Numbered from the stretch's first letter, positions 9,104 to 18,385 are shown. The stretch is 64,000 nucleotides of DNA from Dickeya aquatica (GCF_900095885.1 NZ_LT615367.1:2604001-2668000), one strand, 5' to 3'. A program made the numbers and translations. The notes: generated by a model not told the origin, from the letters alone.

Positions 9104-10143
9104 CGTGTTCGGGGATCCAGCAAAAAAATCAACGCGTCCGCCAATGCATTAAGCACAATGAAACAGACACCAATCAGCAGTGTTGCACCCAATACTGCCG
9201 GAATATCGGCAGCAAAGAGCGCGGTAGTCAGGTAACGCCCGACCCCCGGCCAGGAAAATACGGTTTCCACCAGGATAGTCCCTTCCAGCAAACTGGCGTA
9301 AGAGAGCATGAGCACGGTTATCATCACCGCATGAATGTTTGGCAAAACATGGAACAGCAGGATACGCAGCGGGCTGGCCCCCAGCGCACGCGCCAGCATC
9401 ACATACTCCTTGCCACACTCTTCCAGAATAGCGGTGCGCAGCATTCGGGCAATACCGGCCATTGAGACCAGGCCCAATACACAGGCTGGCAGCCACAGAT
9501 GCGCCAGCGCATTGCGCAACAGCGCCGGATTACCGCTTCGCCAACTGTCCAGCAGGATAAATCCCGTCGGCCACTCCACACTGTATTGGTAAATATCATC
9601 AACCCGTCCCGGCCCCGCAGACCAGTGCAGGCGGGCATAAAACAGCCACAGACACAGTAAACTTATCCAAAACACCGGCACGGAGTAGCCTATCAGCGCA
9701 ATAAAACGCATCAGGTGATCCACCAGGCCGCCGGGCTTGAGCGCCGAGATCAAGGCCAGGGTTACTCCCCCGACGAATCCGATAATGATTGCGCAATTGG
9801 CCAGTTCAAAGGTGGCGGGAAACGTGCGCAGTAAATCCTGCAATACCGGCTGCGCAGTGGTGCGGGATACACCGAAATCGCCCTGTAATAACGCGCTGAG
9901 ATAATGCCAGAATTGCGCTGACAACGATTGATCCAGCCCCAGTTGTTGACGAATCTGCTGGTACGTTGCCTCACTGGCGTGTTCGCCCGCCACCGGGAGT
10001 GCCGGGTCAATCGGTGCCAGATGGGTGAGCAGGAAGGTAAAAAACAGCAAGCCGAACAGCGTCAGGCATAATGACACCACACCACCCAGCATCCGGCCGG
10101 GACGAAACACCGCTCCCCATCGCTGTTGGAAAAATAAATTCAT
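9100..10143 (-). CDS. ABC transporter permease, DppB/OppB type
   Basis: About 347 aa from the ATG at 10143; a GTG at 10188 would add 15 residues. AAGG lies upstream of the ATG. Features of the family are the N-terminal helix, THLAPIDPA, QLGLDQSLSAQFWHYL, GDFGVS, and the EAA-like loop ARALGASPLRILLFHVLP, followed by a helix and the ETVFSWPGVGR segment. It forms the heterodimeric channel with the downstream DppC-like permease and is the first gene of the importer operon. It lies 283 bp after chaC, so chaC may or may not be co-transcribed. Confidence 0.88.
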   Translation of the reverse strand: MNLFFQQRWGAVFRPGRMLGGVVSLCLTLFGLLFFTFLLTHLAPIDPALPVAGEHASEATYQQIRQQLGLDQSLSAQFWHYLSALLQGDFGVSRTTAQPVLQDLLRTFPATFELANCAIIIGFVGGVTLALISALKPGGLVDHLMRFIALIGYSVPVFWISLLCLWLFYARLHWSAGPGRVDDIYQYSVEWPTGFILLDSWRSGNPALLRNALAHLWLPACVLGLVSMAGIARMLRTAILEECGKEYVMLARALGASPLRILLFHVLPNIHAVMITVLMLSYASLLEGTILVETVFSWPGVGRYLTTALFAADIPAVLGATLLIGVCFIVLNALADALIFLLDPRTR

Positions 10144-10426
10144 TGACGCAGGCCTTGTTGCCAGAACGGCAACCCTGGGACGTGACACGTTGGCAGCATG
10201 GTATCACCACTGCCCGTCGTCCGGTATAGACAACGAAACCGTATTACCCACTATCCGGTACCTGCGCATAGCAGGAAAAATCGCCTTGAAAGCCCGCCAC
10301 CTGAAGGCTGTATCAGCCGGACTGCCGTGAGCCCAGGAAAGGCTCCCCCAAACCAGCGCCAGTCACCTCTGAGCGCTGAACATCAGGCGCGATACACAGC
10401 CACCGTTGCTGGCGGTCTTGCGCCTT

Positions 10427-11104
10427 TCAGGGACAATCGGCGGAAAAACCACCCTGCAACTCCCGCACCCGCTGCGCCAGTTCCGTCAGGCTGGCATCCG
10501 CCATGCCGTAATGCTGCAACTCTTGCTCCAGCGCAAACAGGTATTGTGCATTAGTTCCGAGCGGCCCGCTGGCACGCGCAATGAGTGGGGCAATGCTATG
10601 AACACAGGTGTCGGCTTCCAGCAGCGGGTGATCCGGGTTGGTGACAAACACCAGCGCAGTCAGCGGCTCGCCGCCGTGTCGCCGTAATTCACACCATAAC
10701 GGGCGGTAACAGCCGGTGAGCATTTCACGCTTCCATAACAGTTCCAGCTCTTCATGCAAGGAGCGCTCCGGCAACCGGTACGCCCAGCCCGGTGGTTTCT
10801 CCCCAGGCTTTAAGCCCAGCATCCGGCCTGGCTGACTGTGTGTACCGCGCCCGGCAGTCAGGCGCAAACAAAACGTGCGATGCCAGCCGGTTAGGGTGGC
10901 CACGCACACCTCTTCTGCATCAAACACCGGATTCCACATTAATGAGCCGTAACCAAATACCCACACAGGGCTTTGATCAGGGCGAGAGGCGAGAGTACAC
11001 GCCAGCGAGGCGGCACGTTGCTGAGGGGTCAGCAATAAGGATTCATCAATCTTGCCAAACGAGGTTTTACAATCTGCTTTTTGCAAAAAATCACGCGTCA
11101 ACAC
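10427..11104 (-). CDS. chaC: Glutathione-specific gamma-glutamylcyclotransferase ChaC
   Basis: 225 aa, close to E. coli ChaC along its length. The enzyme cleaves glutathione to 5-oxoproline and Cys-Gly in the cytosol. The substrate-binding motif GYGSLMW is at 51-57, and the presumed catalytic glutamate is E127 in WKREML. SGPLGTNAQYLF near the C-terminus is also typical. The start is a GTG at 11104, chosen because the N-terminus LTRDFLQKADCK aligns with the E. coli protein (MITRDFLMNADCK). It is divergent from chaA, while chaB is absent here. Confidence 0.93.
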   Translation of the reverse strand: MLTRDFLQKADCKTSFGKIDESLLLTPQQRAASLACTLASRPDQSPVWVFGYGSLMWNPVFDAEEVCVATLTGWHRTFCLRLTAGRGTHSQPGRMLGLKPGEKPPGWAYRLPERSLHEELELLWKREMLTGCYRPLWCELRRHGGEPLTALVFVTNPDHPLLEADTCVHSIAPLIARASGPLGTNAQYLFALEQELQHYGMADASLTELAQRVRELQGGFSADCP

Positions 11105-11622
11105 TGCCTACTGCCCTCACCAAAAACATGCTCGTTCTCTGACGATACCGTCAGCGTTTATTCTGACCGATATTCAACCCTGTAATCAACGCAGGTATTG
11201 CTTATTTCTACGGCAAAAAATCGCTAATCTTTACCAGAAAGGTGAAATACATAATCTCGGGCTGAGGTGACCGGTCGCCCGCTATCCGTGTCAGGCGCAC
11301 GAATATTGATGCAATAATGTCAAATTTTGTAAAAATCGACATTTGGTTTGATTAAAATAACCAAAACCGTAAAAATACAATAAAAATAACATATTAAAAC
11401 AATTTAAAGCGTTAATTACCCTTAAAGAAATAAAAAATAAATCATAAAAAACAAAATGATAAAATCAAATAAAAATTAAAAAACATAAAACCAGAAAAAG
11501 ATAAATCACCCCCGCATTAACAGATGAAAAAATCAGGACTAAAGGTATTCTGGCAGTACATTTGCCAAAATACGATGAATATTCAGGCAACAGTCAGCCA
11601 CGATGATTAAGGAGCGCCAATC
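11105..11622. other. Divergent chaC-chaA intergenic region with a very AT-rich core
   Basis: About 518 bases holding the promoters of both genes. Bases 11300-11520 are strikingly AT-rich with repeated A-runs (for example aaaaatacaataaaaat). Such tracts are typical of curved DNA and of H-NS or UP-element contacts, but I cannot show either. No small gene is supportable. Confidence 0.5.
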
Positions 11623-12723
11623 ATGCCAATCTCCTCGGAGTCGGTAAAAACCCGCCACCATGAATACACTCTGCTGTTTCCGCTGCTGGCGCTACTGGTG
11701 CTCGCGCTGTGGGGCGACAGCCGCACACTGGTTGCCATGCTGGGCATCAACCTGCTGGCGCTAATAGGCATTCTGGCAAGCGCATTTAGCGTCGTGCGCC
11801 ACGCCGACGTGCTGGCCCATCGGCTTGGTGAGCCTTATGGCTCACTTATCCTGAGCCTGTCAGTCGTGATTTTGGAAGTCAGCCTGATTTCCGCACTGAT
11901 GGCAACCGGTGATGCGGGCCCAACGCTGATGCGCGATACGCTCTACTCCATCATCATGATAGTCAGCGGCGGCCTGGTGGGTTTTGCACTGCTGTTGGGC
12001 GGGCGAAAATTCGCCACCCAATACGTTAATTTGGGTGGTATCAAGCAGTATTTAATGGCCATTTTCCCGCTGACGGTACTGGTGCTGGTGTTCCCTGCCG
12101 CGCTACCAGAAGGCAATTTTTCTGTTACGCAATCCATTATTATTGCGCTTATTTCCGCCATGATGTACGGCGTATTCCTGCTTATTCAGACGCGAACACA
12201 CCAAAGCTTGTTTGTTTATGAGCATGAAGATGAGGGCGATGACGGCGACCCGCATCACGGCAAACCCTCGGCCCACAGCTCGCTTTGGCACGCAGGCTGG
12301 CTGCTGGTGCATCTGGTGGCGGTTATCAGCGTCACCAAAATGGACTCGCCACAACTTGAAGGGTTACTGGAAGCGATGCATGCACCGGCACAGTTCACCG
12401 GCTTTCTGGTGGCGCTGTTGATTCTCTCACCCGAAGGACTGGGCGCGATTACTGCGGTGTTGCGTAATCAGGTACAACGTGCCATGAACCTGTTTTTCGG
12501 CTCGGTGCTGGCAACCATTTCACTGACGGTGCCCGCCGTTACGCTGATAGCCACGCTCACCGGCCGCACGCTCGATTTTGCACTCGACCTGCCGCACATT
12601 GTGGTGATGCTCACGGTGCTGGTGCTGTGCCATATCTCATTTTCCACCGGGCGTACCAATGTGCTGAACGGCAGCGCACATCTGGCGTTATTCGTCGCCT
12701 ATCTGATGACTATCATGCTCTGA
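11623..12723 (+). CDS. chaA: Calcium/sodium-proton antiporter ChaA
   Basis: 366 aa, the same length as E. coli ChaA and near-identical over long stretches. It exports Na+ or Ca2+ (and K+) in exchange for protons across the inner membrane. The two inverted family repeats are visible: GEPYGSLILSLSVVILEVS in the first half and LILSPEGLGAITAVL in the second, each with the conserved acidic residue. An acidic/histidine-rich cytoplasmic loop (YEHEDEGDDGDPHHGK) lies in the middle. The ATG follows AAGGAG. Confidence 0.95.
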   Translation: MPISSESVKTRHHEYTLLFPLLALLVLALWGDSRTLVAMLGINLLALIGILASAFSVVRHADVLAHRLGEPYGSLILSLSVVILEVSLISALMATGDAGPTLMRDTLYSIIMIVSGGLVGFALLLGGRKFATQYVNLGGIKQYLMAIFPLTVLVLVFPAALPEGNFSVTQSIIIALISAMMYGVFLLIQTRTHQSLFVYEHEDEGDDGDPHHGKPSAHSSLWHAGWLLVHLVAVISVTKMDSPQLEGLLEAMHAPAQFTGFLVALLILSPEGLGAITAVLRNQVQRAMNLFFGSVLATISLTVPAVTLIATLTGRTLDFALDLPHIVVMLTVLVLCHISFSTGRTNVLNGSAHLALFVAYLMTIML

Positions 12724-12733
12724 GTGGCTGGCC

Positions 12734-12751
12734 GGTGTGGTTATCCACACC
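12734..12751 (+). terminator. Hairpin after chaA
   Basis: GGTGTGG / CCACACC with a TTAT loop, extended by flanking GGCC pairs. There is no T tract, so termination is not certain. Confidence 0.4.
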
Positions 12752-12821
12752 ATCGGCCCATTCGCCGATAACTGGGGGGTAAAAAAGCGCTTTTCCCTTG
12801 ATTTACCGCTGGATCTGCATT

Positions 12822-12951
12822 GAAAAACAGGCGTATGGTATCGGCGTTGAACGGTACCGCTGGCCGGGCTGAACAGGCTCACCGCCTGATGCTACGCGCT
12901 GCGGGTATTCGCTCTGGCCGTGACGGGCCGCTATCGACCCGCCTGTTTTTC
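12822..12951. repeat. 12-bp perfect inverted repeat in the dauA leader
   Basis: GAAAAACAGGCG at 12822-12833 is repeated inverted as CGCCTGTTTTTC at 12940-12951, with 106 bases between. The right arm ends 21 nt before the preferred dauA start at 12973. It could close a long leader hairpin or be chance. Confidence 0.5.
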
Positions 12952-12972
12952 ATTGCCTGGTCTTGTTTTTCC

Positions 12973-14685
12973 ATGAAATCACACCGAATTAACGGTATCA
13001 GACCGTTCAGTGCGCTAATTGAAGCCTGCTGGCGGGAAAAATACACGCTGCCTCGTTTCATCCATGATGTTATTGCCGGTATTACCGTCGGGATTATCGC
13101 CATTCCGCTGGCCATGGCGCTGGCGATCGCCAGTGGCGTTCCGCCGCAATACGGCCTTTATACGTCAGCCATTGCCGGGCTGGTGATTGCCCTTAGCGGC
13201 GGCTCGCGTTACAGCGTATCCGGCCCGACCGCTGCATTCGTAGTCATTCTTTACCCCGTCTCTCAGCAATTTGGCCTCTCCGGGCTGCTGCTCGCGACCC
13301 TGCTCTCCGGCGTCTTCCTGCTGCTGATGGGCATGTGCCGACTGGGGCGGCTGATTGAGTATATTCCGCTACCGGTAACGCTGGGCTTTACCTCGGGTAT
13401 TGCCATTACGATAGCGACCATGCAGGTAAAAGACTTTTTCGGCCTGACGCTTGCCCATGTGCCTGAACATTACACCGACAAGGTGGTGGCACTGGTAAAC
13501 GCACTCCCCACGCTGAATACTGGTGACACATTAATAGGTGCGACCACGCTGCTGGTGCTGATTGTCTGGCCAAAATTCGGCATCCGCGTGCCAGGGCACC
13601 TGCCCGCGCTGCTGGCAGGAACCGCCGTAATGGCGGCGCTGTCATCGGTGCAGATCAACGTCGCGACCATTGGTTCCCAGTTCAGCTACCTGCTGGCCGA
13701 TGGCTCGCGTGGGCAAGGGATCCCAGCTATCCTGCCGCAGTTTGTCCTGCCGTGGCAGCTACCGGCCGCCGATGGTCATCCCGCCGTGCTCGACTGGCAC
13801 ACCGTGTCGCAATTGCTGCCTGCGGCGTTTTCGATGGCGATGCTCGGTGCGATTGAATCACTGCTGTGTGCGGTGGTGCTGGATGGCATGACCGGTCGTA
13901 AACATCATCCCAGCAGTGAGCTCCTCGGGCAGGGTTTCGGTAACCTCATTGCCCCATTTTTCGGTGGCATTACCGCCACCGCCGCTATCGCCCGTTCGGC
14001 CGCCAATGTGCGCGCCGGGGCCAGCTCGCCGATGGCGGCCGTGATTCATGCGCTGCTGGTGCTGCTGTCGTTGCTGGTGCTGGCTCCCTGGCTTTCCTAC
14101 CTGCCGCTCTCGGCAATGGCTGCTTTGCTGTTACTGGTCGCCTGGAACATGAGTGAAGCGCATAAAGTGGTGGATATTCTGCGCCGCGCGCCGCGCGATG
14201 ACATTCTGGTGCTCCTGCTGTGCATGACGCTCACCGTGCTGTTCGACATGGTGATTGCCATCACCGTGGGTATTGTATTGGCCTCATTGTTGTTTATGGG
14301 TAACGTCGCACGCATGACCCGCCTTAGCGAACTGCCGGGCACCCTTCCCGACCACCGTCTGGTGCTGCGCATCAATGGGCCGCTGTTTTTTGCCGCCGCC
14401 GAGCGCCTGTTTAGCGAGTTAATGGAGCGGGCGGCCCCCTATCCAACCGTGATTTTACAATGGGATGCCGTCTCGGTGCTCGATGCAGGCGGGCTCAATG
14501 CCTTTCGGCGGTTTGTCGAATTACTGCCAGCGGAGAAACAGCTGATTATTACCGATATTCCATTCCAGCCGTTAAAGACGCTGGCACGGGCCAATATTTC
14601 GCCCATCGCCAATCGGCTGGTGTTTTGCGCTACGCTGGAACAAGCGCTCAATGACACACAAGTCGATGCCGAGCGCGATATCTGA
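12973..14685 (+). CDS. dauA: SulP/SLC26-family dicarboxylate transporter DauA
   Basis: 570 aa from the ATG at 12973, where the protein begins to align with E. coli DauA (formerly YchM). An upstream in-frame ATG at 12820 would add 51 residues that do not look like a SulP N-terminus. The membrane domain carries the SulP signature region ([25 protein letters not shown]) and [17 protein letters not shown]-terminal STAS domain (about 440-560) contains [10 protein letters not shown]. In E. coli it imports aspartate, succinate and related C4-dicarboxylates at acid pH. A chaA-dauA neighbourhood is also seen in E. coli relatives. Confidence 0.9.
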   Translation: MKSHRINGIRPFSALIEACWREKYTLPRFIHDVIAGITVGIIAIPLAMALAIASGVPPQYGLYTSAIAGLVIALSGGSRYSVSGPTAAFVVILYPVSQQFGLSGLLLATLLSGVFLLLMGMCRLGRLIEYIPLPVTLGFTSGIAITIATMQVKDFFGLTLAHVPEHYTDKVVALVNALPTLNTGDTLIGATTLLVLIVWPKFGIRVPGHLPALLAGTAVMAALSSVQINVATIGSQFSYLLADGSRGQGIPAILPQFVLPWQLPAADGHPAVLDWHTVSQLLPAAFSMAMLGAIESLLCAVVLDGMTGRKHHPSSELLGQGFGNLIAPFFGGITATAAIARSAANVRAGASSPMAAVIHALLVLLSLLVLAPWLSYLPLSAMAALLLLVAWNMSEAHKVVDILRRAPRDDILVLLLCMTLTVLFDMVIAITVGIVLASLLFMGNVARMTRLSELPGTLPDHRLVLRINGPLFFAAAERLFSELMERAAPYPTVILQWDAVSVLDAGGLNAFRRFVELLPAEKQLIITDIPFQPLKTLARANISPIANRLVFCATLEQALNDTQVDAERDI

Positions 14686-14689
14686 ATCG

Positions 14690-14715
14690 CACCGGAGTCG
14701 CTACCGGCTCCGGTG
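14690..14715 (+). terminator. Hairpin after dauA
   Basis: CACCGGAG (14690-14697) and CTCCGGTG (14708-14715) form a perfect 8-bp stem just after the stop codon. No clear T tract follows. Confidence 0.4.
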
Positions 14716-14812
14716 GTCATACAATGACAGCGGCTACCCCGTGACAGCCAGCCATCAGGCACGCCGGGATGGTTGCTGATGGGATGAGTTATCGTCAGCA
14801 CACATGCCGGTA

Positions 14813-15247
14813 TTAACCGCCATGTGACTCGTGAGCAAAAGCCGGGGTCTGGCGTACAGACAGGTACTCCGCCTGTTGCGTTAATGCCAGAGTATAATCT
14901 CGACAGGCCGTATCGATAGCCTGTAATTGCTCGCCAGAGAGCGCATAAGGCAGCCGGATATCCAGTTCGGTTACACCCTGCTGCTGCGCCAGTGCTATCA
15001 GGCGCGAAAGATTGGTTTCATCACTGGCCTGGGTAGACAGCACCTGCATTGCCAGCTCATGCAGTTTATCATTGCGGGTCGCCTGCTGGTGCACAGCGGA
15101 TTTTGTGACCATGCCGAAAACAGGCAATACCCCGTACAGCGCATCCGTAAAACGCCAGCGTTTACGGCACAATGCGCCAAGGTAGGCGGTATAGTCGATA
15201 CATATCCTTTCCACGGAGCCCGCAGGCCCGTAGTGAGCCTCTTCCAT
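14813..15247 (-). CDS. Hypothetical protein, 144 aa
   Basis: I do not recognise the family. The protein has no signal peptide or membrane segment. It has a mixed N-terminal half containing YTAYLGALCRKRWRF and a helical, Ala/Gln/Leu-rich second half (LSTQASDETNLSRLIALAQQQ) likely to be soluble. Two Cys in the N-terminal half are not arranged as a metal site. The ATG at 15247 follows AAGGAG at good spacing. It is convergent with dauA and divergent from rstA. Confidence 0.7.
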   Translation of the reverse strand: MEEAHYGPAGSVERICIDYTAYLGALCRKRWRFTDALYGVLPVFGMVTKSAVHQQATRNDKLHELAMQVLSTQASDETNLSRLIALAQQQGVTELDIRLPYALSGEQLQAIDTACRDYTLALTQQAEYLSVRQTPAFAHESHGG

Positions 15248-15432
15248 CCTTTATCTCCTTTGCGTCAAACCATGTGGTGTTACGCCATTTCATCTTAACC
15301 ATTACAACGTAAAAAGGATTATTAAGGTATAGTGTCACCGATAATTGTAGAGCGATCCGGCGAAAGCAACGACTTTTCTGCTGGCAATGCGATCCAGCGC
15401 ACCTTGCGTCAGAGCCTTTATACCGTGTGGAT

Positions 15433-15467
15433 GCTTTAATCATGGTTTAGCCGCCATGCGCTAATAT
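15433..15467 (+). promoter_or_regulatory. Predicted PhoP-dependent promoter of rstAB
   Basis: Two half-sites, GCTTTA (15433-15438) and GGTTTA (15444-15449), separated by 5 nt, match the PhoP box (T/G)GTTTA-N5-(T/G)GTTTA with a single mismatch. Exactly 12 nt later lies the -10 hexamer TAATAT (15462-15467), the spacing known for PhoP-activated promoters, where the box replaces the -35. The rstA ATG is 39 nt beyond. In E. coli rstA is a known PhoP target. Confidence 0.75.
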
Positions 15468-15506
15468 CTGCTGATGTGTCAGGCAGTCTGTTTTGAGTGG
15501 AATGTC

Positions 15507-16250
15507 ATGTATAGAGTTGTTTTTGTTGAAGATGATCCAGAAGTAGGCAAACTTATCGCCGCGTATCTGGGTAAACATGATATTGACGTACGCATTGAGC
15601 CACGCGGTGACAACGCGCTGGCGTTCATCGACCAACAACAACCGGATCTGGTGTTGCTGGACATCATGCTGCCCGGTAAAGACGGTATGACGCTCTGCCG
15701 TGAACTGCGCCCCCGCTTCAATGGCCCGATCGTGCTGCTGACGTCCCTCGATAGCGATATGAACCATATTTTATCGCTGGAGATGGGCGCAGATGACTAT
15801 ATTCTGAAAACCACGCCACCCGCCGTGTTACTGGCCCGCCTGCGGTTGCATTTTCGCCAGTACGCGAACACGCCCCAGCCAGCAGCAGAAAAGCATGAAC
15901 CGGTACAAACCCAGATGCAGGTGCACAAATCACTGCATTTTGGCTTGCTATGTATCGACCCGGTTAACCGCGATGTCACGCTGGCTGATGAAAATATCGC
16001 CCTGTCTACTTCGGATTTTGATTTGCTCTGGCTACTGGCAACGCACGCCGGGCAAATTATGGATCGGGAAGCGTTGCTAAAAGCCCTGCGAGGCGTCAGC
16101 TACGACGGGATGGATCGCAGTATTGATGTGGCGATTTCCCGGCTGCGCAAAAAATTGCACGACAACGCCCTGGAGCCAGTGCGTATCAAAACCGTACGCA
16201 ACAAGGGATATCTGTTTGCCCCCAATGCCTGGGAGACACGCACACCATGA
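15507..16250 (+). CDS. rstA: OmpR-family response regulator RstA
   Basis: 247 aa from the ATG at 15507, where the protein aligns with E. coli RstA; an upstream in-frame start would add 11 unrelated residues. The receiver domain has the acidic pair D9-D10 and the phosphoacceptor D52 in LLDIMLPGKDG, plus TSLDSDMNHIL. The C-terminal winged helix contains STSDFDLLWLLATHAG and VSYDGMDRSIDVAISRLRKK. Phosphorylated by RstB, it binds RstA boxes to control acid-, iron- and motility-related genes such as asr. Its stop overlaps the rstB start as ATGA. Confidence 0.95.
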   Translation: MYRVVFVEDDPEVGKLIAAYLGKHDIDVRIEPRGDNALAFIDQQQPDLVLLDIMLPGKDGMTLCRELRPRFNGPIVLLTSLDSDMNHILSLEMGADDYILKTTPPAVLLARLRLHFRQYANTPQPAAEKHEPVQTQMQVHKSLHFGLLCIDPVNRDVTLADENIALSTSDFDLLWLLATHAGQIMDREALLKALRGVSYDGMDRSIDVAISRLRKKLHDNALEPVRIKTVRNKGYLFAPNAWETRTP

Positions 16251-17602
16251 AAAAACTGTTCGTACAGTTCTTTCTGTTGTTGTTTGCAAGCTTTCTGGTC
16301 ATGACGCTGATGGTCGGGCTAGTGTACAAAGTTACCGCAGAGCGGGCCGGTCGTCAGTCAATGGATGACCTGATGAAAAGCTCGCTGTACCTGATTAATA
16401 ACGAGCTGCGATCTATCCCGCCGCGCGAGTGGCACAAAACCATCAACCAGATGGATCTTAACCTCTCTTTTAAGCTGCACATCGAACCCATCAGCAAGTA
16501 CCACCTGAGTAATCAGGCGCAGCAGCGGCTGATTCAGGGCGAAATTGTCGCGCTGGATGACGAGTACACCTTTATTCAGCGCATTCCCGCAAGCCACTAT
16601 GTACTGGCCGTCGGGCCTATCCCGTATCTGTTCTTTTTGCACGAGATTCGACTGGTTAACTTGCTGTTTCTGGTGCTGATTGGCTTGTCACTGGCGCTGC
16701 CAGTGTTTTTATGGATGCGCCCGCACTGGCGAGCCATGCTGCAACTGGAGAGTGCCGCCCAGCGCCTCGGTGATGGCCATCTTGAAGAGCGCACCCATTT
16801 TGACAACACCTCCAGCCTGTTTCGCCTCGGGGTGGCATTCAATCGCATGGCGGATAATCTCAACCAATTAATCAGCAGTAAAAAACAGCTTATTGACAAT
16901 ATTGCCCATGAACTGCGCACGCCGCTGGTACGGTTACGCTACCGTCTGGCCATGAGTGATAACCTGAGCGATGACGAACAGGAAGCCATCAATCGGGATG
17001 TCGGGCAACTCGAAGCACTTATTGATGAACTGCTGACCTACGCTCGCCTTGACCGTCCGCAGGTGACGCTGCACCTCGATGCCATCGACCTGTCTCAGTG
17101 GCTGCAAAAACGGATTGACGACTTTCAACTGGTGCATGATGACAAACACATCGAGCTGGATGTCGCCAGTCATCACCATTTTGGTTACGTAGACCTGCGG
17201 CTGATGGAGCGCGTGCTGAATAATCTGGTTAATAACGGGCTGCGTTTTTGTCAGCAGCGCCTGCGCGTCGGGTTAACGCTGGATGAACGCACCGCTTGCC
17301 TGCAAGTCGAAGATGATGGCCCCGGCATCGCGCCGGAAGATCGTCAGGCGGTGTTCGAACCCTTCATCCGCCTCGCCGCCGGGATAGAAAACAGCAGCGG
17401 TGGTTGCGGGCTGGGGCTGGCAATTGTCTGCGCGATTGTCCGCGCTTACCACGGCACGATTTCGGTTGATAGCAGCCCGTTGGGCGGGGCGCGCTTTCAA
17501 TTCTGCTGGCCGGTTATCGAGCAAAAACCGGCAGCCACGCTCACATCCGAGGGCGCTGTACAATCCGTTACACGCGGAAACCAAACACTCACAGATCGCT
17601 AG
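16247..17602 (+). CDS. rstB: Sensor histidine kinase RstB
   Basis: 451 aa (E. coli RstB is 433 aa). A membrane helix lies at about 7-30, a periplasmic sensor region at about 31-135, a second helix near 137-157, then HAMP. The dimerisation box NIAHELRTPLVRLRYR carries the phospho-acceptor H221. The ATPase domain has the N box (VLNNLVNNGLRFC), G1 (EDDGPGI) and G2 (GGCGLGLAIV). The C-terminal tail beyond the ATPase domain is about 25 residues longer than I expect, and it contains the RstA-type box ahead of asr. ATGA overlap with rstA indicates translational coupling. Confidence 0.94.
   Translation: MKKLFVQFFLLLFASFLVMTLMVGLVYKVTAERAGRQSMDDLMKSSLYLINNELRSIPPREWHKTINQMDLNLSFKLHIEPISKYHLSNQAQQRLIQGEIVALDDEYTFIQRIPASHYVLAVGPIPYLFFLHEIRLVNLLFLVLIGLSLALPVFLWMRPHWRAMLQLESAAQRLGDGHLEERTHFDNTSSLFRLGVAFNRMADNLNQLISSKKQLIDNIAHELRTPLVRLRYRLAMSDNLSDDEQEAINRDVGQLEALIDELLTYARLDRPQVTLHLDAIDLSQWLQKRIDDFQLVHDDKHIELDVASHHHFGYVDLRLMERVLNNLVNNGLRFCQQRLRVGLTLDERTACLQVEDDGPGIAPEDRQAVFEPFIRLAAGIENSSGGCGLGLAIVCAIVRAYHGTISVDSSPLGGARFQFCWPVIEQKPAATLTSEGAVQSVTRGNQTLTDR
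17559..17572 (+). promoter_or_regulatory. Predicted RstA box upstream of asr
   Basis: TACAATCCGTTACA matches the E. coli RstA box TACATNTNGTTACA at 10 of 12 defined positions. It lies inside the last codons of rstB and 105 nt before the asr ATG. Candidate -10 elements follow (TATGTT near 17605, TATGCT near 17615). In E. coli asr is directly activated by RstA. Confidence 0.65.
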
Positions 17603-17677
17603 CTTATGTTCTCCTATGCTTCATTCATCGGGCCACCTAAAGGTTCGAAACCTAAACCGGATAATGAGGAATTTAAG

Positions 17678-18385
17678 ATGAACAAGTTTTTAGTGATGAT
17701 CGCAGGTGCGGCTCTGGGTCTGTCCTCTGTCGCTTTCGCAGCGGGTACGACTGCTCCGGCTGCTGCTCCTGCCGCAGCAACGACTGCTGCTGCTCCGGCT
17801 AAAGCTGACGAAGCGAAAAAACCGGTTAAAAAAGTAGAGAAGAAAAAGGCTGAACAAAAAGCTCAGGCAAAGAAAAAAGCTAAAAAAGCCAAAAAACCTG
17901 CCGCTCAGAAAGCGCAGGCCACCAAGAAAGTGAAAAAAGCTAAAAAACCTGCCGCCCAGAAAGCGCAGGCCACCAAGAAAGTGAAAAAAGCTAAAAAACC
18001 TGCCGCCCAGAAAGCGCAGGCCACCAAGAAAGTGAAAAAAGCTAAAAAACCGGCTGCCCAGAAAGCACAGGCCACCAAGAAAGTGAAAAAAGCTAAAAAA
18101 CCTGCCGCCCAGAAAGCGCAGGCTACCAAGAAAGTGAAAAAAGCTAAAAAACCTGCCGCCCAGAAAGCGCAGGCTACCAAGAAAGTGAAAAAAGCTAAAA
18201 AACCGGCTGCCCAGAAAGCACAGGCCACCAAGAAAGTGAAAAAAGCTAAAAAACCTGCCGCCCAGAAAGCGCAGGCTACCAAGAAAGTGAAAAAAGCTAA
18301 AAAACCGGCTGCCCAGAAAGCGCAGGCTGCTAAAAAACACAAAAAAGTGAAAAAAGCGAAAAAAGCTGCTCCGACAGCCGCTTAA
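17678..18385 (+). CDS. asr: Acid-shock protein Asr, expanded repeat form
   Basis: 235 aa from the ATG at 17678 (preceded by ATGAGGA); an in-frame upstream ATG at 17606 is not needed. A signal peptide covers about residues 1-22 (ending SVAFA). A short Ala/Pro/Thr segment and then a very basic Lys/Ala-rich region follow, with nine copies of a 17-residue unit (KKPAAQKAQATKKVKKA in permuted form). The last unit changes to AAKKHKKVKK. E. coli Asr is about 102 aa with fewer, related PAQKAQA-type repeats. Asr is an exported, intrinsically disordered protein strongly induced by acid through PhoB or RstA. It directly follows rstB, which suggests local control by RstA. Confidence 0.88.
   Translation: MNKFLVMIAGAALGLSSVAFAAGTTAPAAAPAAATTAAAPAKADEAKKPVKKVEKKKAEQKAQAKKKAKKAKKPAAQKAQATKKVKKAKKPAAQKAQATKKVKKAKKPAAQKAQATKKVKKAKKPAAQKAQATKKVKKAKKPAAQKAQATKKVKKAKKPAAQKAQATKKVKKAKKPAAQKAQATKKVKKAKKPAAQKAQATKKVKKAKKPAAQKAQAAKKHKKVKKAKKAAPTAA
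17893..18352 (+). repeat. Nine tandem 51-bp in-frame repeats inside asr
   Basis: The unit encodes KKAKKPAAQKAQATKKV. Synonymous differences mark unit subtypes: units 4, 7 and 9 use ccg-gct for Pro-Ala where the others use cct-gcc. Units 4-5 resemble units 7-8, which suggests duplication of a multi-unit block. The spacing is strictly in frame. Confidence 0.9.

Noticed and set aside
12820..12972. N-terminal extension of DauA
   Set aside because: 51 residues unlike any SulP N-terminus; alignment with E. coli DauA begins at the ATG at 12973.
17893..18352. Regular 51-bp repeats as a possible CRISPR array
   Set aside because: There are no unique spacers; the units are direct tandem copies, in frame and coding within asr.
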